Origin: Collinsella sp.
Lineage (GTDB): Bacteria > Actinomycetota > Coriobacteriia > Coriobacteriales > Coriobacteriaceae
DNA length: 8,271 nt
Assembly (NCBI GenBank): GCA_020025115.1
Contig: JAHHSP010000047.1
Location: 1 to 8,271 of the forward strand
Direction: 5' to 3'
The translations under genes and the position numbers were made by a program. Under the pieces are notes generated by a model. The model saw only the letters and a program-made list of their open reading frames with translations. It did not search any database and was not told the DNA's origin. This document shows positions 1 to 7,895 of this stretch, one piece after another (within the stretch, counting starts at the first letter, position 1; every line of letters starts with the position of its first letter).

Positions 1-53
1 CGTTTGCGCCCGCGCCTTCGCGCACCGATGCGAGTCCTTTGGCCCAACGCATC

Positions 54-1424
54 ATGGCATCCACTTCAAAAGGAAATACCAGCCCGGCGGTGTTGCTGCT
101 CGCCGACGGCACCGTGTTCTACGGCCGCTCTTGCGGAGCTCCGGGCACGGTCGCCGGCGAGGTTTGCTTCAACACCTCCCTCGAGGGGTATTTCGAAGTC
201 ATGACCGACCCGAGCTACGCCGGTCAGATCGTGACCATGACGTATCCGCAGATCGGAAATTACGGCATCGATCCAGACGATGCGCAGAACGACTTTCCCG
301 TCGACGACCCGTGCGCTGCGGGTACACCGGCGATGCGCGCCATGATCGTTCGAGATATGTGCCACGCGCCCTCAAACTGGCGCAGCGCCATGGGCGTGCC
401 CGCGTATCTGCAGCAGCTCGGCATCGTCGCCGTCGAGGGCGTCGATACCCGCGCCCTCGTTCAGCACCTACGCGATAGCGGTGCGCAGATGGGCATCGTC
501 TCGACCGAGGAATTCGATCTGGGCCAGCTCGCCTCCCGCCTTGCCGCCGCGCCCCAGCTGGTGGGAGAGAACCTCGTGAAGACCGTGAGCTGCGCCAAGC
601 CCCACTCCCTTACCGTTGAAGAACTGCCCGCAGCTCACGATTTCGCCCTCGCCGCCCCGACGGGTGAAAAAGAGGCCGTCCCGGCTCCGCATCGCGTGGT
701 CGCCTACGACTGCGGTGTGAAGCGCGGCATCCTCGAGGCCCTCGTCCGCGCCGGATGCGAGCTTACCGTCGTGCCGTGGGACACCCCCGCCGCCGAGGTG
801 CTCGCGATGAATCCCGATGGCGTGTTCCTTTCCAATGGACCTGGCGACCCAACTGCCGTTCCCGAGACGTACACCCAGGTGCAGCAGCTCATCGGCCATG
901 TCCCGGTATTCGGCATCTGCCTGGGCCACCAGATGATCAGCTTGGCCGCCGGCGCCCAGATCGAGAAGCTCAAGTTCGGCCACCGCGGCGGCAATCAGCC
1001 GGTCATGAACCTCCTCACGGGCCGCGTGGAGATCACCTCGCAAAATCACGGCTTCGGCCTGGTGTTCTCCAGCCTGGGGGCCCTCGTGCCCGAGTTGTCC
1101 GGCGGCGTTGCCGAGCATCCGGCCGATGACGACTTGCGCTATTGGGTCGAGCGCCGCATCGCGCCGGTGGTTGAGAATGAGCGATTTGGCCGTATTCGCC
1201 TCACGCACGTGAATCTCAACGACGGAACCGCCGAGGGCATCCAGCTGCTCGACGTCCCGTGCTTCAGCGTGCAGTACCACCCGGAGGCCTCGCCAGGGCC
1301 CACCGACGCACGCTACCTGTTCACCGCGTTCACGCGCTTGATGGCGGGTGACCCGGAGTACCTGAACATCGACATCGCCGTCGACCGTCTCGCCGGCTGG
1401 AATTTCGCAACGGAGGAGAACTAG
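54..1424 (+). CDS. carA: Carbamoyl-phosphate synthase small (glutaminase) subunit CarA
   Basis: This subunit hydrolyses glutamine and passes ammonia to CarB to make carbamoyl phosphate for pyrimidines and arginine. The N-terminal CarA domain (about residues 8-160) opens with LLLADGTVFYG and contains NTSLEGYFEVMTDPSY. The class I glutamine amidotransferase domain starts near residue 213 (RVVAYDCGVKRG). It carries LSNGPGDP, the nucleophile Cys289 in GICLGHQ, SQNHGF, and His409/Glu411 in HPEASPGP. At 456 aa it is longer than the usual ~380 aa. Part of the excess is about 36 extra residues between SQNHGF and RLTHVNLNDG (within residues 335-381). The start is uncertain: ATG at 54 leaves a normal-looking N-terminus, TTG at 39 is an in-frame alternative, neither has a clear ribosome-binding site, and the frame is open to the window edge. 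It lies one base before carB, so the two are surely one operon. Function is near certain; only the start is in doubt. Confidence 0.95.
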   Translation: MASTSKGNTSPAVLLLADGTVFYGRSCGAPGTVAGEVCFNTSLEGYFEVMTDPSYAGQIVTMTYPQIGNYGIDPDDAQNDFPVDDPCAAGTPAMRAMIVRDMCHAPSNWRSAMGVPAYLQQLGIVAVEGVDTRALVQHLRDSGAQMGIVSTEEFDLGQLASRLAAAPQLVGENLVKTVSCAKPHSLTVEELPAAHDFALAAPTGEKEAVPAPHRVVAYDCGVKRGILEALVRAGCELTVVPWDTPAAEVLAMNPDGVFLSNGPGDPTAVPETYTQVQQLIGHVPVFGICLGHQMISLAAGAQIEKLKFGHRGGNQPVMNLLTGRVEITSQNHGFGLVFSSLGALVPELSGGVAEHPADDDLRYWVERRIAPVVENERFGRIRLTHVNLNDGTAEGIQLLDVPCFSVQYHPEASPGPTDARYLFTAFTRLMAGDPEYLNIDIAVDRLAGWNFATEEN

Positions 1425-1425
1425 C

Positions 1426-4710
<3,285 letters not shown>

Positions 4711-4767
4711 GCCGTGTGCGGCCCTGCGTGGGCCGGCTGCATGACATGGGGGCAATCCTCTTCGAGA

Positions 4768-4806
4768 GGGGGTGCTTCGGGCTTGGGACCGAGGCACCCC
4801 TGTTTG
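4768..4806 (+). terminator. Intrinsic terminator after carAB
   Basis: A 12-bp stem is formed by GGGGTGCTTCGG (4769-4780) and CCGAGGCACCCC (4789-4800). It has one G-U pair and an 8-base loop. The short T-rich tail TGTTT follows at once. It sits 58 bases after the carB stop and is oriented to end the carAB transcript. The T tract is short, but the stem is very stable. Confidence 0.75.
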
Positions 4807-4880
4807 CATGACGGCGGCAACGTTTGCTCTAAATGTGGAGATGGGGGGTTAAAACCAGCCGTATCGGCTCAATTTACAAA

Positions 4881-4922
4881 CCGCTGACAGAAAAAAGCGA
4901 TAGGGGGTGCTTGTGTCAACGG
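4881..4922 (+). other. Nested inverted repeat, possible RNA hairpin
   Basis: The outer pairs are CCG (4881-4883) with CGG (4920-4922). The middle pairs are TGACA (4885-4889) with TGTCA (4914-4918), and the inner pairs are AAGC (4895-4898) with GCTT (4909-4912). The loop is GATAGGGGGT. Twelve pairs arranged around one asymmetric internal loop are more ordered than expected from random spacer. No T-run follows, so it does not look like a terminator. Its role is unknown. Confidence 0.35.
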
Positions 4923-4929
4923 GGGGGGG
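4921..4929. repeat. Homopolymer of nine G
   Basis: Nine consecutive G follow CAAC in the carB-regulator gap. Such tracts change length readily by slippage and are also prone to sequencing error. No gene spans it, so any effect would be on RNA structure or transcription. Confidence 0.8.
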
Positions 4930-5203
4930 TGATCTGAGAGACAGCGCGAGACGGGCATCATCCCCTTATCAATAAAGCGACGGCATTGTTATTTTGGCGG
5001 TTCAACGAACCCCTTGAGACGGGCGCGGATGCGTCGTTCGGATTGCGTCTGTCCTTCCTTCCGCTTCTTTGCGAGCGCAAAAGCCCAAGTACAGGCCCTA
5101 AAAGTGACACCCTAGGGACAAATTGATAGCTGCCAGGTAGAAATAAGGTGCTATGGTTTCCGGATGCAAGTCAGGTTGGGCGACGTGCATAGATGCAAGC
5201 GAC

Positions 5204-5248
5204 CGGCCTCCCCGTGCGGGCACGCGCCGAGCGGCCGCTCTGGGGCGG
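5204..5248 (+). other. GC-rich palindromic leader in front of the winged-helix gene
   Basis: This stretch holds the perfect 12-bp palindrome GAGCGGCCGCTC (5229-5240) and GTGCGGGCAC (5214-5223). It may also have an enclosing stem of CC-T-CCCC (5207-5213) with GGGG-C-GG (5242-5248). The octamer GATGCAAG occurs twice just upstream (5163-5170 and 5192-5199). It lies just upstream of the GTG start at 5276 and could be a folded leader or an operator. GC-rich DNA forms such pairs easily, so support is weak. Confidence 0.3.
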
Positions 5249-5259
5249 ATGCGTGTGTT

Positions 5260-5266
5260 GGGGAGG
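5260..5266 (+). promoter_or_regulatory. Ribosome-binding site that sets the start of the winged-helix gene
   Basis: GGGGAGG lies 9 bases before GTG at 5276. The in-frame ATG at 5153 has only a weak AAGG four bases away. The 41 residues it would add are Arg/Ala/Gly-rich and do not look like a folded domain. The GTG start is therefore preferred. Confidence 0.7.
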
Positions 5267-5275
5267 TGCGCCGAC

Positions 5276-5605
5276 GTGAGCAAGCGAGTTCGCGTCAACA
5301 TTCCGGGTGTTCGGGTCAACGAGACCGGTTGCCGTGTGTTGCGCGTCATCGCCGAACGCTCCAACATCGAGCACGGTCGTCGCTGCGTCGAGGTTCGGCT
5401 CGCCCATCGCGATATAGCCAAGGCCGCCGCAGTCAGCGTCCCGACGGTGATACGAACCCTCGCCGCGCTGCGCGATTGCAAGCTCGTCATAGTTCGCGAC
5501 AACGTTCGACCCAACGGGGCCCGGCTGCCGAACAGCTACGAATTGACCGCGTTGGGCCTCGAGGTCATCCGCATAGCCGAGGAGCTTGGGACGTTTGCGG
5601 AATAG
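5276..5605 (+). CDS. Small winged helix-turn-helix DNA-binding protein
   Basis: This 109-residue basic protein begins VSKRVRVNIPGV. Residues about 42-71 form a helix-turn-helix (LAHRDIAKAAAVSVPTVIR, then TLAALRDCKLV). Residues about 71-91 form a wing containing RPNGARLPNSYELT. The pattern of an 'IA...vs..Tv.R.l..L...klv' helix pair followed by 'r.g.r.pN.Y.Lt' is typical of small wHTH proteins, such as MarR-like regulators and the DNA-binding parts of replication initiators. There is no effector domain or membrane segment, so it is probably a DNA-binding regulator. Its target is unknown; purE, which starts 97 bases later, is the obvious candidate (inference). GTG is chosen because of the strong ribosome-binding site; a longer form from ATG 5153 is possible. 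I do not recognise a named family member. Confidence 0.75.
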   Translation: MSKRVRVNIPGVRVNETGCRVLRVIAERSNIEHGRRCVEVRLAHRDIAKAAAVSVPTVIRTLAALRDCKLVIVRDNVRPNGARLPNSYELTALGLEVIRIAEELGTFAE

Positions 5606-5631
5606 CGCCTTCGATCGCGTGTGAAATGAAC

Positions 5632-5651
5632 CGAGAGTGGCCTCCCTCTCG
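5632..5651. promoter_or_regulatory. Inverted repeat upstream of purE
   Basis: CGAGAG (5632-5637) and CTCTCG (5646-5651) form a perfect 6-bp stem around an 8-base loop. No T-run follows, so it is a poor terminator. It overlaps where a -35 element would sit for the -10 box at 5662-5667, which would suit an operator. Confidence 0.35.
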
Positions 5652-5661
5652 TGACAGTAGG

Positions 5662-5667
5662 TATACT
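5662..5667 (+). promoter_or_regulatory. Putative -10 box for purE
   Basis: TATACT matches the sigma-70-type -10 consensus at five of six positions and is in an AT-rich island (GTATACTAAA). It lies 35 bases before the purE start. No good -35 element is found 16-18 bases upstream, so the promoter may depend on an activator or be weak. A start of transcription near 5674 would give a leader of about 30 bases. Confidence 0.5.
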
Positions 5668-5702
5668 AAAGCCATTGTCATCGCGAGTCCCTTGGAGGCA
5701 CC

Positions 5703-6179
5703 GTGGAAACCACCGCAACTGAAAAGACCCCGCTCGTCGGCATCATCATGGGCTCTAAGTCCGACCTTCCCGTCATGGAGGGCTGCACCGCCGAACTCGA
5801 GCGCCTGGGCGTTCCCTACGAGTTGATCATCGCCAGTGCCCATCGCAACCCCGCACAGGTCCATGAGTGGGCCGAGTCCGCCGCCGACCGCGGCATCAAG
5901 GTGATCGTGGCCGCCGCCGGCAAGGCCGCGCACCTCGGAGGCGTCGTTGCCGCCTTCACCCCGCTGCCGGTCATCGGCGTGCCCATGAAGACGAGCGACC
6001 TTGGCGGGCTGGATTCCCTGCTCTCCATGGTGCAGATGCCCTCCGGCGTGCCCGTGGCCTGCGTTGCCATCAACGGCGCCAAGAATGCGGCCATCTATGC
6101 CACGCAGATCCTCGGCGCGGCCATGCCCGAGTACCGCGAGGCCATCACCCAGCTCAAGCGCGAGATGGCGGAGGCGTAG
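5703..6179 (+). CDS. purE: N5-carboxyaminoimidazole ribonucleotide mutase PurE
   Basis: This is the purine pathway step that converts N5-CAIR to CAIR. The 158-aa protein matches the usual class I PurE length (~160-170). Motifs in order are GIIMGSKSDLPVM (residues 13-25), the active-site SAHRNP with His47, AAGKAAHLGG (71-80), PVIGVP (89-94), and GLDSLLSMVQMPSGVPVA (102-119) followed by INGAKNAA. The AGKAAHLGG loop differs from the AGGAAHLPG form of E. coli, but the key His and Gly positions remain. The start is GTG, with GGAGG at 5694-5698 four bases upstream. No purK or other pur gene is nearby, so purE stands apart from a purine operon here. The next gene starts 6 bases after the stop. Class II AIR carboxylase is unlikely, given the class I motifs. 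Confidence 0.95.
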   Translation: METTATEKTPLVGIIMGSKSDLPVMEGCTAELERLGVPYELIIASAHRNPAQVHEWAESAADRGIKVIVAAAGKAAHLGGVVAAFTPLPVIGVPMKTSDLGGLDSLLSMVQMPSGVPVACVAINGAKNAAIYATQILGAAMPEYREAITQLKREMAEA

Positions 6180-6185
6180 AGGCGT

Positions 6186-7220
6186 ATGGCGAACGAAGGG
6201 GGAAAGCACTTCAAACCCAAAGGCCAGCCCGTGCCGGGTTCCGGTGGGGTCCAGGCATCACGATCGGTGAGCCCGAAGCCCGTTCCCCCGTCGCCGTATG
6301 TGCGTTCCGCCCGCGGTGCGCAGGCCCCCGGTGGAGCACGGACCTCCGGGGCCGCGCATCCCGTTCGCGCCGTCCGTCCCATGAGCGGCGCGTCGGCGTC
6401 TGCGGGGGCGTCGTCCCCGTATCGCTCTCCTCAAGGCGGCAAGTCCGGACGATCCGGCAAGCGCCGCGGTAACGCGCTCTCCAATATCCTGATTGCGGTG
6501 GGCGTGGTGCTGCTTCTCGCGGCGGGTGGTTTATTCGTAAAGGCGCAGATAGGCTATAAGAAGGCCAATGATTACTACAACGGCATCGCCGAGATGGCCG
6601 TGAAGGATTCCACAGGTGAGGACAATGTTCCTCAGATCGATTTCGACGCCCTCAAAAAGGAGAGCGACGATATCGTGGGCTGGATCTATGTTCCCGGGAC
6701 GCGCATCAACTATGTGGTCGCCCAGGGCGAGACGAATAACACCTATCTGCGTCACCTGCCCAACGGCGAGTACAGCGAGAACGGTACCATTTTCATGGAC
6801 ATGGACGGAACGGCACCGGGCATGGTCGATCAGCAGACCACTCTGTACGGCCATCATATGAATGACGGCGCCATGTTCGAGCCCATCGATGCGAGCATGG
6901 ATCAGAAAGTCTTCGACACGTTCAAGAAGGTCTACTACATCACGCCCGAGATGACCTATGTCCTCAAGCCGATGTTCACCATGCAGGTGCAGGACGATTA
7001 CGTCGACGCTCGCCGTGCCAATTTCGACAGCGACAAGGCGTTCACGCAGTATCTGCAGGCTTCGCTCGCCCAGGCAAAGGCGAGTGCGAAGGATGCCGCC
7101 GCCGAGGTGGAGAAGGCCGATAAGGTCCTCACGCTCGTGACGTGCGCCGGCCAGATCATTCCCCGCACTACCCGAGCCGGCATGGTGTGCCGCGTGGTCG
7201 ACACCATTGCAGCGCAGTAA
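6186..7220 (+). CDS. srtB: Class B sortase (membrane-anchored transpeptidase)
   Basis: Sortases cut a C-terminal sorting motif on secreted proteins and link them to the cell wall or build pili. This 344-aa protein has an N-terminal tail of about 95 residues rich in Pro, Gly, Ser, Ala, Lys and Arg. One membrane helix follows (about 99-118, ILIAVGVVLLLAAGGLFV), and then an extracellular catalytic domain. Class B features are DIVGWIYVPGTRINY (162-176), YLRHLPNGEYSENGTIFMD (187-205), catalytic His223 in TLYGHHMNDGAMF, Cys320 in LTLVTC, and probable Arg330. An Ala-rich helix (about 288-310) precedes the Cys strand, as is usual in class B. The tail is unusually long and lies inside the cell. It starts 6 bases after purE, with GGAGG at 6170-6174 inside purE, so it is probably translated from the purE transcript. 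No substrate with a sorting signal is in the window. Confidence 0.92.
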   Translation: MANEGGKHFKPKGQPVPGSGGVQASRSVSPKPVPPSPYVRSARGAQAPGGARTSGAAHPVRAVRPMSGASASAGASSPYRSPQGGKSGRSGKRRGNALSNILIAVGVVLLLAAGGLFVKAQIGYKKANDYYNGIAEMAVKDSTGEDNVPQIDFDALKKESDDIVGWIYVPGTRINYVVAQGETNNTYLRHLPNGEYSENGTIFMDMDGTAPGMVDQQTTLYGHHMNDGAMFEPIDASMDQKVFDTFKKVYYITPEMTYVLKPMFTMQVQDDYVDARRANFDSDKAFTQYLQASLAQAKASAKDAAAEVEKADKVLTLVTCAGQIIPRTTRAGMVCRVVDTIAAQ

Positions 7221-7221
7221 G

Positions 7222-7305
7222 GATCAATTGGGGACGTGTTCGAATTGATCAATTTGATCAATTGGGGACGTGTTCGAATTGATCAATTGGGGACGGGTGC
7301 AAATC
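7222..7305. repeat. Three near-tandem copies of a 25-bp GATC/GGGGAC repeat
   Basis: The unit begins GATCAATTGGGGACG and continues TGTTCGAATT. Copy 1 is 7222-7246. A 9-base part-copy GATCAATTT lies at 7247-7255. Copy 2 (7256-7280) is identical to copy 1. Copy 3 (7281-7305) directly abuts copy 2 and differs at four positions (GGTGCAAATC ending). The junctions create two perfect 12-bp palindromes AATTGATCAATT (7243-7254 and 7277-7288). The array starts immediately after the sortase stop codon. It looks like a short intergenic repeat that expanded by slippage; no transposase is present. Confidence 0.85.
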
Positions 7306-7315
7306 GAGATATGCT
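7287..7315 (+). promoter_or_regulatory. Weak candidate promoter for the MoaE-like gene
   Basis: TTGGGG (7287-7292) and TATGCT (7310-7315) are 17 bases apart. The -35 matches the consensus at three of six positions and the -10 at four of six. The -35 lies inside the third copy of the 25-bp repeat. Transcription would begin near 7321, at the left arm of the terminator hairpin. No better promoter is seen between 7354 and 7399. Confidence 0.3.
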
Positions 7316-7318
7316 CGC

Positions 7319-7363
7319 GCCGGTCGGTCGGGGGAGGTTCCCCGCTGACCGGCTCTTTTGTTT
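7319..7363 (+). terminator. Strong intrinsic terminator between the sortase and MoaE-like genes
   Basis: GCCGGTC (7319-7325) pairs with GACCGGC (7347-7353). The stem continues with a G-U and a G-C pair, a bulged T at 7328, and CGGGG (7329-7333) with CCCCG (7340-7344). The loop is GAGGTT. The tail TCTTTTGTTT (7354-7363) follows directly. Fourteen pairs plus a T-rich tail make this the best terminator in the window. It may end purE-sortase transcription, or act as a conditional terminator in the leader of the next gene. Confidence 0.85.
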
Positions 7364-7411
7364 ACGACCGGAGCGATGCCCCGTGTGCGTCTGCTCGCGA
7401 AAGGACCGACC
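7319..7411 (+). promoter_or_regulatory. Candidate attenuator leader of the MoaE-like gene
   Basis: The left arm of the terminator can form two other perfect pairings. CCGGTCG (7320-7326) is complementary to CGACCGG (7365-7371), just past the T-tail. GGTCGGTC (7322-7329) is complementary to GACCGACC (7404-7411), which touches the ribosome-binding site and ends at the ATG. These pairings exclude each other, as in terminator/antiterminator or start-blocking switches. The leader is too short and lacks the look of the known molybdenum-cofactor riboswitch. The pairings are seen directly; regulation is inference. Confidence 0.35.
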
Positions 7412-7816
7412 ATGGCAGATAGACCATCCATCGACGCTTGGCTGCGCGAGGCCAAGGCCGATCCGAGCTTTCGCTCATGTGGGATGTATTTGGTTCACAA
7501 CGGAACCGTGCGCGAGACGCCCAAAGCAGAGGTGCGTGCCATCGAGACCGATGGCGTGCGGCCCGGTGACAAGGTTGCCGGCATGGTGTTCAGCTACGAT
7601 GAGGCCAGGGTGGCCGCCGCCGTGGAAGAGGCCCGCGGCCTTCCGGGCATCGGCTATGTGCGCGTGTGGCTGAATTCCGGTGAGTTGGCCGTGGGCGATG
7701 ACATCATGCTCGTGCTCGTCGGCGGCGATATCCGCCCGCGCGTCATCGACGGATTGCAGCATTTGGTTGCGACCATCAAGAACACCTGCGTTGTGGAGCG
7801 TGAGCTCTTCGAGTAG
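7412..7816 (+). CDS. MoaE-like protein (molybdopterin synthase large-subunit family), short and atypical
   Basis: MoaE, with MoaD, turns precursor Z into molybdopterin. This 134-residue protein follows the MoaE pattern: CGMYLVHNGTVRET (23-36, like the TGKVRNHN strand), AGMVFSYDEARVAAAVEEAR (56-75), VWLNSGELAVGDDIMLVLV (85-103, like IGELWPGDEI), and a C-terminal helix ending ATIKNTCVVERELFE. By recalled alignment to E. coli MoaE, Arg39 and Lys119 correspond to Arg34 and Lys123. The second active-site Lys126 appears to be Glu129, and His103 of the AHR motif is lost (Ile107-Arg108). The protein is also shorter than the usual ~150 aa. It may be a diverged enzyme or a repurposed relative; no MoaD or other Moco gene is in the window. 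ATG 7412 is chosen because AAAGGA (7400-7405) lies 6 bases upstream. An upstream ATG at 7358 would fall inside the terminator tail. Family assignment is fairly sure, activity is not. Confidence 0.7.
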   Translation: MADRPSIDAWLREAKADPSFRSCGMYLVHNGTVRETPKAEVRAIETDGVRPGDKVAGMVFSYDEARVAAAVEEARGLPGIGYVRVWLNSGELAVGDDIMLVLVGGDIRPRVIDGLQHLVATIKNTCVVERELFE

Positions 7817-7895
7817 CGGGCCGCAGCCGCCGTCCGACCCGGCCCCGGCTGGGAGCCTGACCGGTCCCTCGGTGTCACGCGGCCGCGGTGCTCGG

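Larger units (their letters stand above)
4807..5150. other. Gene-free spacer, less GC-rich than the genes, with possible structured RNA
   Basis: No convincing reading frame is seen on either strand. The stretch is richer in A and T than the flanking genes. It holds a nested hairpin at 4881-4922, a run of nine G at 4921-4929, and a second imperfect stem (GGGGTGAT 4926-4933 with ATCA-T-CCCC 4957-4965). It also holds a small perfect hairpin GGTTC-AAC-GAACC (4999-5011) and the palindrome CCCTAGGG (5110-5117). There is no tRNA fold, and I recognise no riboswitch class. It looks like a non-coding element or an old dispersed repeat rather than plain spacer, but the sequence alone does not show which. 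The promoter for the downstream regulator probably lies towards its right end, although I found no strong -35/-10 pair. Confidence 0.4.

Noticed and set aside
4999..5011. GGTTC-AAC-GAACC resembling a tRNA T-arm
   Set aside because: The loop is only three bases and no acceptor, D or anticodon arms surround it.
5153..5275. N-terminal extension of the winged-helix protein from ATG 5153
   Set aside because: The ribosome-binding site is weak and the 41 added residues look non-coding; GTG 5276 has GGGGAGG at good spacing.
5098..5514. 138-codon minus-strand frame opposite the winged-helix gene
   Set aside because: The product is low-complexity Arg/Thr/Ser-rich, and the plus-strand frame has a helix-turn-helix pattern and a strong ribosome-binding site.
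7333..7353. Leader peptide start after GGAGG in the terminator loop
   Set aside because: No ATG, GTG or TTG occurs at a usable distance after the GGAGG at 7333-7337.
7319..7411. Known molybdenum-cofactor riboswitch before the MoaE-like gene
   Set aside because: The leader is under 100 bases and I see none of the multi-stem architecture of that class; only a terminator and its alternative pairings are present.
7236..7673. 145-codon plus-strand frame starting inside the repeats and overlapping the MoaE-like gene
   Set aside because: It runs through the repeats and the terminator, is Arg/Pro/Cys-rich, has no family resemblance, and overlaps a better-supported gene in another frame.
7817..7895. 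Bidirectional terminator between the convergent genes
   Set aside because: Inverted repeats exist (CAGCCG 7824-7829 with CGGCTG 7846-7851; GCGGCCGC at 7879-7886), but there is no T-run on either side and the loop is long.
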